Shown piece after piece: positions 17,137 to 26,549 of a stretch of 64,000 nucleotides of DNA. The notes beneath the pieces were generated by a model, which did no database searches, was not told where the DNA came from, and saw only the letters and a list, made by a program, of their open reading frames with translations. Every line of letters starts with the position of its first letter. Position 1 is the stretch's first letter. Made by a program: the position numbers and the translations under genes. Source of the DNA: Halorubrum lacusprofundi ATCC 49239 (GTDB taxonomy: Archaea; Halobacteriota; Halobacteria; Halobacteriales; Haloferacaceae); contig NC_012028.1 in assembly GCF_000022205.1 (NCBI RefSeq), positions 1 through 64,000 on the forward strand, in the 5' to 3' direction.

Positions 17137-19815
17137 ATGTCTGAACAATCTGGATCTTCGCAGGGCCGGCAGGAGCGGACGGAACTCCCCATAGAACGCG
17201 GGTTCCCCATCGAGCGCGTGAACGAGATCGCGGCGAAGGAGGGTCGAGCGAAGATGTACTACCGCCCAATCTACACGATGCACAAGTGGTGGGCGCGACG
17301 CCTCGGTTGTGTCTTCCGCGCCATCTCTCTGTACACGATGCTGGACGATCCGGAGAAGGTCTCGGTGTTCGAGCCCGGCCACGAGGGCAGCACGCTGGCG
17401 TCCTATGGCGACGACGCAGACGGCAAGTCGGACTTCGACGTCGCGTCGCTCCTCGAACGCGTGGACATGACCGACCCGGAGAGCCTCTGGGAGCTTTACC
17501 CGAAGGACGTCCGTGTCGAGGACAAGAAGATTCTCGACCCGTTCATGGGCGGCGGTACGTCGCTCGTAGAAGCGTCACGCTTCGGGGCGGAGGTCGTCGG
17601 CAACGACCTGAATCCCGTCGCGTGGTTCGTCACGAAGAAGGAACTGGAAGCGGGCCAGACCGACGTCGAAGAGCTGGAGGAAGCCTTCGAACAGGTGAAG
17701 GAGGACGTCGCCGACGAGATTACGCAGTACTACAAGACCCCCTGCCCGAACGGCGACCACGACGCCGACGTTATGTACAACTTCTGGGTTCGAGAACTCG
17801 ACTGCGTTTCCTGCGGGCACACTGTTCCCCTATTCAAAGACTACCGAGTCGGGAAAGGACGATATGGGGACAACAAAGGAACGTACAGCGTCTTCTGTCC
17901 GAGTTGCGAGTCGGTCGTCAGTGTTGACGATTGGCAAAACGAGTGCGCCTGTAATGAATGCGGGAATTCCTTCGACCCTTCGGACGGGAACGTCGGAAGG
18001 GGGAACTACCACTGTACCGACTGTGGACAAAAATACTCGGTTACTGACGCTGTTGCAGAACAAGATGGCTACGGTCTCAGCCTGTACGCGCTTGAGTATT
18101 ATTGCGGCACCTGTGATGACCAAGGAAAAGAACGTGCCGCAGTGAAAGGCTACAAGCGAGCAGAAAAAGTGGACCGCGACCTCGCACAGGAGGCTCGAAA
18201 GGAGTGGGAAGAAGCAGACGAACTCACTCAGTTCGTCCCACAGAGCGAAATCGCACGCGGAGCAATCACCGAATCATCCTCTATTAGCGGGAACGACCTA
18301 TTCCAACATGGGCTGGAGGACTGGACTGACGCGTACAGTCCACGCCAACTTCTCTGCCTTTCGAAACTTCTTCAGTCGATAAGCGAAGTTGAGAATGAGA
18401 ATGTTCGAGAGTATCTTTTGATGGCATTTAGCGACATGCTCCGGACGAACAATATGCTAGTGGGATATGAGCACTCAAATAATCATATAAATCATATCTT
18501 CAATACCAATTCGTTTGACGTTCCACAGGCAGCCGCCGAAGCAAACGTCTGGGGGACTGAATACGGGATGGGGACGTTCCAGTCCATCTGGGATATGGTG
18601 ATTAGTGGGGTAGAGTATGCCAGTGCTCCCACTGAGCGGTGGGTGGACGACGGTGAAAAGAAAGAAACACCCGAATTCGCCAAACCAATTGGCGAAAACT
18701 TCACCCTCTCACAGGGGGATATGCGCAAACTTGATTATGAAGACGAGTTCGATGCTGTAATCTCGGATCCGCCGTACTACGACAACATCATTTACTCCGA
18801 AGTATCTGACTTCTTCTACGTCTGGCTTCGATTAATCCTAAAAGACGAGTACGAGTGGTTCGAACCTGAATACACACCACGTACTGAGAGCATTGTTTCG
18901 AACCCTTCCGAGGGGAAGGACGTGGAAGACTTCGAGATGGAACTTAGAGAAGGGTTTGAGGTAGTTCACGAGAGCCTCGTAGACGATGGGGTTCTAACAT
19001 TCACGTACCATCATAGTGATTCCGAATCCTGGGGAGAACTTCTTGAATCACTCTGTGATGTTGGCTTCGAGGTCACAGCTACGTATCCAATTACCGCAGA
19101 TCTTCACAAATTCATCTCTGGTGAAGCCGTCTCCTTCGACATCGTCGTCGTCGCTCGACCCATTGACGACACCGAACCCGCCTCGTGGAACTCCCTCCGC
19201 CGCGACATCTACCGAACAGCCCGTCGCACCCGCACGCAACTCGAAGAGAACCGCGACCTCTCACGTGGCGACATCGGCGTGATGGAGATGGGCGCGTGTT
19301 TCCACGAGTACTCCAAACACCACGGGAAGGTGCAGCGCGACGGCGAGATCATGTCCGCGAAGGAAGTCGTTCAGGAGATCTACGGCATCATTCAGGAGGC
19401 CAGCGACATCGGCGTCGAAGACGTGTTCATCGACCTGCTTGATACATCGAACCCCTCCTTCGACGACGTTAACAAGCTCTGCCGCGGGACGAATGCCAAC
19501 CCAGAGGACCTCAAGGAGACCCACCTGTACAACCAAGATGACGGCTTCGAACTCGGCACTTGGGACAACGAGAAGCGTCGGGCGTACATCGAAGAGCGGG
19601 TCAACGGCGAAGGTGGCGACCACCTTTCAGACCTCGACAAACTTCAGTTCCTCCGCTACCGCTACGAGAAGGGGAAAGCAGTTCAGAACTACGTCGATAA
19701 GTGGGGCGTCGATGACGACCTGCGGGAACTCGCCGGTCGGCTCGCCGACGTAACCGGCGACGACGCGTATACGCGCGTGCTCGGGGATCGGGACATCACG
19801 AGTTACGGCGAATAG
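17137..19815 (+). CDS. DUF1156-type DNA methyltransferase with Zn ribbons, Hma-like component
   Basis: 892 residues. The N-terminus has the DUF1156 signature (IERGFPIERVNEIAAKEGRA then MHKWWARRLG, about 20-55). The S-adenosylmethionine site DPFMGGGTSLVEA is near 133 and the catalytic DPPYYDN near 543, consistent with an N6-adenine or N4-cytosine methylase. Between them (about 205-330) are several Cys-x-x-Cys pairs forming zinc ribbons, probably for target recognition. It would mark host DNA in the helicase-methylase-ATPase system. The region from about 17.82 to 19.12 kb is visibly richer in A+T than both ends of the gene, suggesting the recognition part was exchanged by recombination. Confidence 0.9.
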   Translation: MSEQSGSSQGRQERTELPIERGFPIERVNEIAAKEGRAKMYYRPIYTMHKWWARRLGCVFRAISLYTMLDDPEKVSVFEPGHEGSTLASYGDDADGKSDFDVASLLERVDMTDPESLWELYPKDVRVEDKKILDPFMGGGTSLVEASRFGAEVVGNDLNPVAWFVTKKELEAGQTDVEELEEAFEQVKEDVADEITQYYKTPCPNGDHDADVMYNFWVRELDCVSCGHTVPLFKDYRVGKGRYGDNKGTYSVFCPSCESVVSVDDWQNECACNECGNSFDPSDGNVGRGNYHCTDCGQKYSVTDAVAEQDGYGLSLYALEYYCGTCDDQGKERAAVKGYKRAEKVDRDLAQEARKEWEEADELTQFVPQSEIARGAITESSSISGNDLFQHGLEDWTDAYSPRQLLCLSKLLQSISEVENENVREYLLMAFSDMLRTNNMLVGYEHSNNHINHIFNTNSFDVPQAAAEANVWGTEYGMGTFQSIWDMVISGVEYASAPTERWVDDGEKKETPEFAKPIGENFTLSQGDMRKLDYEDEFDAVISDPPYYDNIIYSEVSDFFYVWLRLILKDEYEWFEPEYTPRTESIVSNPSEGKDVEDFEMELREGFEVVHESLVDDGVLTFTYHHSDSESWGELLESLCDVGFEVTATYPITADLHKFISGEAVSFDIVVVARPIDDTEPASWNSLRRDIYRTARRTRTQLEENRDLSRGDIGVMEMGACFHEYSKHHGKVQRDGEIMSAKEVVQEIYGIIQEASDIGVEDVFIDLLDTSNPSFDDVNKLCRGTNANPEDLKETHLYNQDDGFELGTWDNEKRRAYIEERVNGEGGDHLSDLDKLQFLRYRYEKGKAVQNYVDKWGVDDDLRELAGRLADVTGDDAYTRVLGDRDITSYGE

Positions 19816-20207
19816 GAACCCCGACATAGGACGCGAAGACAACTCCCGATGGCGATTTTCGACAATCCATTTCGAGACTCTCGCTGAGAGTGTTTCTGTT
19901 GCTTGCCGCACCCTTGTTCCTACAGCCTGTCTAAGGCGAGTCGGCGATATGGTCGTGCCGTGAGTCTGCGTTCCGGGCCCTCGATATGGATATTGGCCGT
20001 ATAGGCTCTGGTGGGACGATATCACGGTGTTCTCAGGGCAGAGTTTTTTACGCACCTGGTTATTTCACCTATTCCGAACGATGAGGGCAAAACAACAGCT
20101 CGAAACGGCGGGTCGTCGGCGAAGGTGGTCACGAATTGACTCTGTCCCCCTTCTGACTCGAATCGCTCGATCAGCCGTTTTCTCGCGCATAAAGAGTGGT
20201 AGTTGCG
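19816..20207. other. Intergenic
   Basis: About 390 bp between the methylase and the next gene. I see no gene, and the short frames here are not haloarchaeal in composition. TTTTTTA at about 20043 may be an A/T-rich promoter or terminator element. Confidence 0.4.
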
Positions 20208-20744
20208 ATGAGTGACACTGATCATCTGGTTCTGCTCGTGGGATCGATCCAACCGTACTGCACGTTCTCGATCTCGCGGGACGAACGAGATACCCTTCTC
20301 CGGCATGTGACCAGAGAGATGGACAAGCAACGTTCAGATCCGACTAGGGACAGTATAGCACCGTGGTTGGAAAATCTGCGGCCCGTGATTGAGGAGTCCG
20401 TTTCGATACTCCGACTTGATATGTCGGACCACGCTAATCTGTCCACCCTCCTTACCCAGGTGATGGACTCGGAAGGCCTCCTGGAGCGGTTCCGGGAGGC
20501 AACTCCACAGTGTTACTGGTGTGGCGATTCTGCCGACCGGCAGATAGACTTCCATGACTACTATCTCGTATTGGCCTGTAGCGAGTGCCTCGAAACAATT
20601 GATTCGTCGGATGGCCACCATCTTCTGCAGGATCTCGATCCCACGATCAGTCCTTCGACGACAATCGACTGTCTGGATACCTCTACTCACCAGGGAACGA
20701 ACGAACAACAGTCCACCCTACTACAATTCACCACCTCAGACTAA
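20208..20744 (+). CDS. Hypothetical protein with one Zn-finger-like motif
   Basis: 178 residues from the ATG at 20208 (a GTG at 20196 is in frame). The N-terminal ~100 residues are mixed alpha/beta. CYWCGDSADRQIDFHDYYLV followed by CSEC (about 108-132) forms a plausible zinc knuckle similar to HNH-type or DUF-type Zn sites, but no HNH catalytic His-Asn-His set is clear. The C-terminus is Ser/Thr-rich. The family is not recognised. It stands alone between the methylase and the HTH gene. Confidence 0.6.
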   Translation: MSDTDHLVLLVGSIQPYCTFSISRDERDTLLRHVTREMDKQRSDPTRDSIAPWLENLRPVIEESVSILRLDMSDHANLSTLLTQVMDSEGLLERFREATPQCYWCGDSADRQIDFHDYYLVLACSECLETIDSSDGHHLLQDLDPTISPSTTIDCLDTSTHQGTNEQQSTLLQFTTSD

Positions 20745-20831
20745 CTGTGAGTCAGGTCGGAGATCACGGCTAGTCGATACGGATTATTACGTGCGGAAAA
20801 GATTTATTCCTCCTTGGTGCGGAGACAGTGT

Positions 20832-21407
20832 ATGGAGGAACCGCGCGAGGAGCTAACAGCCGACGCCGATGAACGTTCTGAGGCACCCGACTTCGAGGCA
20901 TTGACTCCTCCAGAGGAGTTGGTGTGCGGCGACCGAACGCGGGACGATTTTTTCGACGCCGTCCTTGCCCTTGATAGTCCAGCAACGGCGAACGACGTCG
21001 CCGAACTCGCGGGACACGGTGTCGATGCCGCACGTGAGTACTTGGACTGGTTCGAACGGATGGGAATCGTGACACAGGTCACGGAATCACCAGCCACCTA
21101 CGAGCGTAACCAGGAGTACCTGAATTGGCGACGGGTTCAGAAACTCCGGCAGGAGTACGCCACTGAAGAACTTCTTGACCTTCTAAAAACAGAGTCGGAG
21201 CGCGCAGAGACGCTGGAGAGCGAATTCGACGTCGAATCACCGGACGATATCTCGATTTCGGACTATGCGAGCGAGACTGACCGATCTATCGAGGACGTCT
21301 GGGAGAGTCTCTCCGCGTGGCAAACAGCGCGTCGTCGGGTGGCACTGCTCGAACGAGCCCTCACGACCGAGTCCGGTGACGGCGCTGATCTACAGTCCGC
21401 CGTATGA
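20832..21407 (+). CDS. Winged-helix regulator, likely antitoxin partner
   Basis: 191 residues from the ATG at 20832; a GTG at 20814 is in frame but less likely. A winged-helix domain (about 30-90; DSPATANDVAELAGHGVDAA is helix-turn-helix-like) is followed by a helical C-terminal region rich in Glu and Leu. The pattern matches a common haloarchaeal family of ArsR/TrmB-like regulators (DUF7342-like). Its stop overlaps the next start by 4 bp (ATGA), so the two are coupled. With the neighbour it resembles a two-gene toxin-antitoxin unit in which this protein binds DNA and represses the pair. Fold is fairly sure; TA role inferred. Confidence 0.75.
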   Translation: MEEPREELTADADERSEAPDFEALTPPEELVCGDRTRDDFFDAVLALDSPATANDVAELAGHGVDAAREYLDWFERMGIVTQVTESPATYERNQEYLNWRRVQKLRQEYATEELLDLLKTESERAETLESEFDVESPDDISISDYASETDRSIEDVWESLSAWQTARRRVALLERALTTESGDGADLQSAV

Positions 21408-21847
21408 GAGGCGGCGACGAGAACACGTCTGACTCGCTTAGCGGTGCGCCGATTGATTTCGACCGACTCGATGCCATTCGAGATCGATTCGCCGCTGGTG
21501 ACCGTTTCAGCCGAATCGATGATCAGCCGGCATTTGCCCCGGACCGTCTGGTGTGCGTGTACGATCAGCGGTTCTACCCGAAACGCGTTCGTGCTGCTCG
21601 CTTGGAGGTCGTCTGGTTCGAAAACGGGGACTTCTCGCTTCACTACCACGAAGAACACGACACCAGCGAGTTCGATCATCGATGGGATAGACATCCATCA
21701 GGCCACAACACCCGTGATCATGTCCATCCAGGTCCTGATGCGCCGACGCCAGGTGACGACTCGCCACACCCAATTGACTGGCGGGATGTCCTATCGATGG
21801 TACTCTCCGAAATCGAAGAACGCCAGCGTGCCTTCTGGGAGGAGTAG
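21404..21847 (+). CDS. TumE-like (DUF6516-like) putative toxin
   Basis: 147 residues, coupled by a 4-bp overlap to the HTH gene. The core has VVWFENGDFSLHYHEEHD followed by RWDRHPSGHNTRDHVHPG. The spacing of basic and His residues resembles the TumE/DUF6516 toxin pattern, in which a DN-P-H-x-H-type segment follows a strand-rich region. TumE-type proteins act as RNases with TumA antitoxins. The resemblance is by motif only; it might instead be a haloarchaeal protein of unknown role that always accompanies DUF7342-like regulators. Confidence 0.6.
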   Translation: MRGGDENTSDSLSGAPIDFDRLDAIRDRFAAGDRFSRIDDQPAFAPDRLVCVYDQRFYPKRVRAARLEVVWFENGDFSLHYHEEHDTSEFDHRWDRHPSGHNTRDHVHPGPDAPTPGDDSPHPIDWRDVLSMVLSEIEERQRAFWEE

Positions 21848-21916
21848 GACTTTCGTAGAGATAGGTGACTACGCTACCGTATCCATTTTTGTCCCTTCGG
21901 AGACGTTGTCTGCGTA

Positions 21917-22300
21917 ATGGCAGGCCCCGGACAGATACCTGGACGCTACAATCTCGTTATCGAAGGTGCGTATGAGACCTTCGAGCATCAGATTCCTGTA
22001 GAGGAGTTTGTACAGCGACTCAAAGAAGACGACGTTCCGGATCTTGTGAGTGTTGTTGGTCTCTCAGAAGCCTTGGCAGAGGAGGACCTGGCTAATGAGT
22101 TGGCTCATGAGATGGACCGACGCGCAAACGATTTAGAGTACCAAAGTCCGACGGTACAGTTCGTCGTCGAAGGTTCGTTCCATCGAAGTGGGAAAACGTA
22201 CGATCTACGGTACGAGGATGAACTTCACTCTCTCCAGCAGGTTTTCGGACCGCAGCTTGAACGAAAGGAAGACGGTGAGTGGCTCGTCGCACCGTTTTAA
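21917..22300 (+). CDS. Hypothetical protein
   Basis: 127 residues, ATG at 21917, 69 bp after the TumE-like gene. It is acidic, with two similar-looking halves: YNLVIEGAYETFEHQI near the start and VQFVVEGSFHRSGKTYDLR in the second half, which may be a repeated small beta unit. It has no Cys, membrane segment or catalytic signature. The family is not recognised. It could belong to the toxin-antitoxin operon or be independent. Confidence 0.55.
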   Translation: MAGPGQIPGRYNLVIEGAYETFEHQIPVEEFVQRLKEDDVPDLVSVVGLSEALAEEDLANELAHEMDRRANDLEYQSPTVQFVVEGSFHRSGKTYDLRYEDELHSLQQVFGPQLERKEDGEWLVAPF

Positions 22301-22372
22301 TCTTCACCAGCGAAGATCACCAACATGCAGTCTGATTAGTTTGTTTCGAACAGTATGTGGGACTAACAAGCT

Positions 22373-24733
22373 CTATTCAGTGTGGTCTTTGAGCGTTCTA
22401 CTCCGGGTAGTCCCCCTCAATGCCTGTAGTACTTGCTCTTCGACGGTGTCGCAAGCGTCTGTATCAACAACAGAGTATCCATCCTCTCCATTTTTGACCT
22501 TCTCTGTGAACGCTCTTCTGAATGCAGCTTTCACTGAGGGGTATTCGATGATGGGATCGTAATGCCGATCGAAGATTTCGTAAAGTGACAACAAGGATTC
22601 GAGTGGGAGGAATGCAACCGGGATTCCCCCTTTTTCAACGTCTTCACTCTGTTCGAACCACTCCTGAACACGAGAGGCGACATGGGGGAATTGACCTTCC
22701 CGGAAGTTATTCGAGACGAAGAGGTGGGCATCCAGATTTTCGTCGTCTGAAAGCGAAACTGAGAGAGCGCCGCCGAGGTTTTCCGTAACCATGTACCATG
22801 CCGCTTTGTTCTTCTCTCCGGCATCTAGGTCGTATCCCTTCTTAGTGTAGGTGAGCTTTGGATCGTAACTTGCGATGAAGTATCCATCCTCCTCCGGAAT
22901 TACGAGGCAGCCGTCTGTTTCTGTTTCTCCTTCTCGGCCCCACCGCTCAGTGAAGAGGAACATAAACTTCAGGAGATAGAATACGTCCCGTTCAAACCCG
23001 TTGTAATCGTAGTCATCTTTCAGTTCCTTCCGTTCCTCCTGTGATAGGTCGTCAAATTCGCCTGCTGTACCGCGCTGATGAAGGTCTTGGAGACGCTCAA
23101 ACGCATCATCAGCCCGCCCGATAATCCGATTCCTGAACTGAGACTTGCTGTTACGAATCGCTGAGACAAGAAGGTCTTCTGGGGAATCGGTCATCAACAG
23201 GTCATGTAGATTGATAGTTCCAAAGTGCTCTCGTCCGTTGAGATATGCTTTCCCGTAAACAATGAGAACTGAGTTTAGCAGGTATTGATTGATGCGTCGA
23301 GGAAGACGACCATTTCCGAGACAGTAGTTGATATACTCGTATCGGTGGGTGTTGGCTTCTTTTCCTGCACTCGCCACTTCTTGGAATGTGGTTCTGATGT
23401 AGTCGTTGTTTTTTGTCTCATACGCATCGATTGTGACGTCTAAGAAATTAATTCCATTATCAGATAGCGTGTCACCGGTCTCTTTCAGTGCCTCAAGTGC
23501 TGCTTCATGGATTGCCTCATCGTCAACGCTAACCTCTCGTCGAATTTCATCTCTGAAGCTGTCCCCTTCACATTCCTCGCATTCATCCGGTTCCTCTCCT
23601 TCATATACTTCGTGACACCGGTAGCACTCAAACGTATCAATTTCAGACACTTCGATAAATTCGTTTAGGAGCGACCGTTCTTCCTCTGGCAGGTCATCGA
23701 AATATCGAATATAAGTGTCAACTGCGCCAGTGAGAATCTGGTGGAAAATGTATGAATCACGTAACTGGACGTCATAAGGATAGATGCTGTCGAACGAGAT
23801 TCCCAGTTTGTCCTCGATCAGTAATTGGATTGCCTCTTTTTCTGACTCAGGAAGATACCGGTCTTGGATTTCGAAGTAGAATCCAGTCTCTTCACGCTCT
23901 ACTTTCAACTCAACCTTCTTCCCAGTCTTATTGTGGTTAAATTCGAGATGGGAGAGTTCGGAGAGGCTTTGTAGATCGACCAGTTCCTGAAAGACAGCTT
24001 CCGAGTTGAGGTCGTTACGAACTCCTGCAGGGTTGCTGAGGGAAAGTGAGGATCCATCAGGGAGATACGTTCGTTGGAACTCCACCTCTGTGAGTGTGAG
24101 CGCTTCAATCTCGTCATTGAAGATGGACGCAAGGCCATCAATAACGGGTTGAGTCGTTTGTGATCTCTCTATTCTATCAACCCCATCACTGTCTGTGAAG
24201 GTCTTTGAGAACTTCTTGATTCGATTTTTTGCACCCCGTACCTCTACTTCACTACCATCCTCTTTCCGTACGAACAGTGGGTGGGCTTGCTCAAACAATC
24301 GGCTCCTGACACGATCATCTTCCCGAGTGGTTACACGGACCTCCTTACTCGGCCATACCAATGTGAAATTGTTAGCCAACTGCTCCACGAAGAGCCCCTC
24401 CTCTTTGAGTCGTTGAAGCTCATCTTCGAAATTAGATTCCACCTGGAAGCCGTTGCTGCCGCTGCTCTTTTGAGCCCATTTTTCCTCTGCCCAGATTGTG
24501 AGGAGAGTTTGTTGAGCCTGATCTGCCGATTGGTCTTCTAATCCTGCGATTAGGTCGTCGATCGACTCAAACCGGGTGTCGATACGTTTCGTACGCCCAA
24601 CGTAGAATTCCGAGACGAGATTTTCAAGCGTCCGTTCTGATTCTGGGACTTTGTCATATTTCTTCCCAAGCAGTAGACCCCAGAACCCATCATCGTTCGA
24701 GAGGGGGTCATGTGATGTCATCTCGCTACTCAT
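22373..24733 (-). CDS. Large Zn-ribbon protein linked to McrBC, possible nuclease
   Basis: 786 residues from the ATG at 24733; a TTG at 24760 is also in frame, but a TATA box (TTTATA on this strand, 24762-24767) sits 29 bp before the ATG. A four-Cys zinc ribbon (CYRCHEVYEGEEPDECEEC) lies at about 367-385. Near 621-645 the order Asp-Pro-Lys ... Tyr-Asp-Leu ... Lys-Ala-Ala-Trp-Tyr, flanked by predicted strands, resembles a PD-(D/E)xK nuclease core like that of McrC-type enzymes. The rest is helical and unassigned. It follows mcrC by 58 bp but has its own promoter and a more A+T-rich composition, so it may be an added restriction or sensor subunit. Function unproven. Confidence 0.7.
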   Translation of the reverse strand: MSSEMTSHDPLSNDDGFWGLLLGKKYDKVPESERTLENLVSEFYVGRTKRIDTRFESIDDLIAGLEDQSADQAQQTLLTIWAEEKWAQKSSGSNGFQVESNFEDELQRLKEEGLFVEQLANNFTLVWPSKEVRVTTREDDRVRSRLFEQAHPLFVRKEDGSEVEVRGAKNRIKKFSKTFTDSDGVDRIERSQTTQPVIDGLASIFNDEIEALTLTEVEFQRTYLPDGSSLSLSNPAGVRNDLNSEAVFQELVDLQSLSELSHLEFNHNKTGKKVELKVEREETGFYFEIQDRYLPESEKEAIQLLIEDKLGISFDSIYPYDVQLRDSYIFHQILTGAVDTYIRYFDDLPEEERSLLNEFIEVSEIDTFECYRCHEVYEGEEPDECEECEGDSFRDEIRREVSVDDEAIHEAALEALKETGDTLSDNGINFLDVTIDAYETKNNDYIRTTFQEVASAGKEANTHRYEYINYCLGNGRLPRRINQYLLNSVLIVYGKAYLNGREHFGTINLHDLLMTDSPEDLLVSAIRNSKSQFRNRIIGRADDAFERLQDLHQRGTAGEFDDLSQEERKELKDDYDYNGFERDVFYLLKFMFLFTERWGREGETETDGCLVIPEEDGYFIASYDPKLTYTKKGYDLDAGEKNKAAWYMVTENLGGALSVSLSDDENLDAHLFVSNNFREGQFPHVASRVQEWFEQSEDVEKGGIPVAFLPLESLLSLYEIFDRHYDPIIEYPSVKAAFRRAFTEKVKNGEDGYSVVDTDACDTVEEQVLQALRGTTRSRTLKDHTE

Positions 24734-24761
24734 TCGGTTATCTGAGTAATGTGAAACCAAG

Positions 24762-24767
24762 TATAAA
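24762..24767 (-). promoter_or_regulatory. TATA box of the Zn-ribbon gene
   Basis: TTTATA on the minus strand, 29 bp before the ATG at 24733, in the short gap after mcrC. It supports a separate leaderless transcript and the ATG start. Confidence 0.45.
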
Positions 24768-24791
24768 GAGACTGTCGGACAGGACTACTAA

Positions 24792-26549
24792 TTAGAGGAG
24801 TTTCAAAGGACCCTCTTTCTCGACTCCACCACTGCCGTTCAGGAAGTATAGGTCAATCCATTCTTGCCCCTGTTCACGACAGAACACCGGTACGCACGTC
24901 GTCGTATGCTCGTAACGCTGTTCACACCGCGTTTCGATCTGTTCCCGCGTCCAGTCACCGTCCTGCTCCAGATCGTACCGGTTTCGGACCTCCCAAGAGT
25001 GTTCGTCGGCGGCAGCCTTGAGAACACGTAAGGAGAAATCCCGAGAATCCTTGAACGTGAACGGACCTCTCATCGACTTCGAGTCGGTCAGATCCGTCTC
25101 TTCGACACCGTCAAGGCACAGTCGGTTTTCCGCGACAGCCCGGAAGGCTTCGAGTTCAGCAGACTTGCGGACAAGTACGTCGTGCAGATAGTCGTGGACG
25201 ACGTCGCCATACCCACCCAACGTAAACTCCTGCTCGGGCGAAACGATCTGCAGTTCGGCATCTGTCTGGGTAACTCGCCGTCGCTTCGGTTCGAGAAGCG
25301 GACACAGAAATGCGAGCCGATCTGAGTGGAGGAGATACGCGTAACTGAAGAGCCGTGATCTGGACGGCGATTCCTTCACGGGATCGTGACCCTCTGCGTA
25401 GTATTTCGAGTCCAGTACAGCCAGTGTCTTGTCACCTTCCTGCAGGGCGTGGTCTGGTTCGTGGTATATCTGCCCTTCACCCTCGAACGGGTTCACCGAT
25501 GGTGACCGAACGGGTGTCACGTCGTCGAGGTCTCCGAGGTGGTCGTAGGACTTGATGTACGAGAGTTCGCGCTCGATAACGACCTGAGAGTACTGCTCGA
25601 ACAGCGACTCCATGTTCAGGACGTAGTCCACGACCAGTTCTCGTGGGCCATCACGGAGTTGCTGGCCGAGCGACGACGACATCACTGCCTTGGCGACGTC
25701 GAACGCCTTCTGGTAGTACCGTCGTTGCTTTGGAAGGTCGCTCAGTGAGAGGCGTCGATACGCGTCCATCCGGTCCAGCCCGCTGCTGACACCCATACTC
25801 TCCAGACGCTCCACTTCGCGGTGTACTTCGGAGAAGATTCGATCGTATGCAGGGTGGTCGTTCTCGTGAGAATTCTGTCGGAAGAGTCGAAGGAGCGTCT
25901 TTCCAGCGAAGTGAAGCAGCGAGTTCGCGGCGTTGTCGTACTCGGTCTCGTTGCGGATCCAGTGTGGCTCCAACGTTCCGCGCCCGTGGTTCAACAACGT
26001 TTGTTCGACGTCGATTTCCCCCCGCCCATCGAGACTGTCGAGCCGTCTGATGACCAGATCCCGGATGTACCCCTGCCGGTGGATCGTCTCCAAGCCATCC
26101 AGGTAGTTGATCGCCAGCACCACGAACACGTCGTCAAGATGGATGTCGTCAGAGAGGAAGTCCTGCAGCGGAATTCCGTGATACTCGATAGATCGGTTCT
26201 GGTCGTAGACAGCCAGGAGCATGTCGAAGATGTGTTCCCAGTCGATCTTCGGATCGACCTGCACCTTCGACGACGGCGTGAGGCTCACGACACCGATGAT
26301 GTCCGTCGCCTCAACGTGGAGTACCTCGTTCTCGTCGCCGTCTACGGTGACCGTCACGACCTCGTACTCCTGATCTGAGTCGAGTGCGGCCTGACTCTTC
26401 GTGAAGACACCAGGACTCTCCTGTGTAAATGACGCGCGACGAAGCTGGTCCCCGATGGACGACGGACAGCCCTCTATTCGGATCTCCCCGCGCTCGGGGA
26501 CATTGAAGGTGTCCTGCCCGTACTCGTAAACTTCGTCAACCGTACTCAT
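24792..26549 (-). CDS. mcrC: McrC-like restriction nuclease subunit
   Basis: 585 residues. The N-terminal domain (about 1-180) has the McrC layout, including the segment DIIGVVSLTPSSKVQVDPKI. The PD-(D/E)xK nuclease core is at about 360-385 (YHEPDHAL, then LAVLDSKYY with Asp and Lys). In McrBC systems McrC is bridged to the McrB ring and cuts DNA. The start codon overlaps the mcrB stop by 1 bp (TAATG), so the two are coupled. The protein is longer than classic E. coli McrC (about 350 residues); the C-terminal 200 residues (about 385-585) are extra and unassigned. Confidence 0.87.
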   Translation of the reverse strand: MSTVDEVYEYGQDTFNVPERGEIRIEGCPSSIGDQLRRASFTQESPGVFTKSQAALDSDQEYEVVTVTVDGDENEVLHVEATDIIGVVSLTPSSKVQVDPKIDWEHIFDMLLAVYDQNRSIEYHGIPLQDFLSDDIHLDDVFVVLAINYLDGLETIHRQGYIRDLVIRRLDSLDGRGEIDVEQTLLNHGRGTLEPHWIRNETEYDNAANSLLHFAGKTLLRLFRQNSHENDHPAYDRIFSEVHREVERLESMGVSSGLDRMDAYRRLSLSDLPKQRRYYQKAFDVAKAVMSSSLGQQLRDGPRELVVDYVLNMESLFEQYSQVVIERELSYIKSYDHLGDLDDVTPVRSPSVNPFEGEGQIYHEPDHALQEGDKTLAVLDSKYYAEGHDPVKESPSRSRLFSYAYLLHSDRLAFLCPLLEPKRRRVTQTDAELQIVSPEQEFTLGGYGDVVHDYLHDVLVRKSAELEAFRAVAENRLCLDGVEETDLTDSKSMRGPFTFKDSRDFSLRVLKAAADEHSWEVRNRYDLEQDGDWTREQIETRCEQRYEHTTTCVPVFCREQGQEWIDLYFLNGSGGVEKEGPLKLL

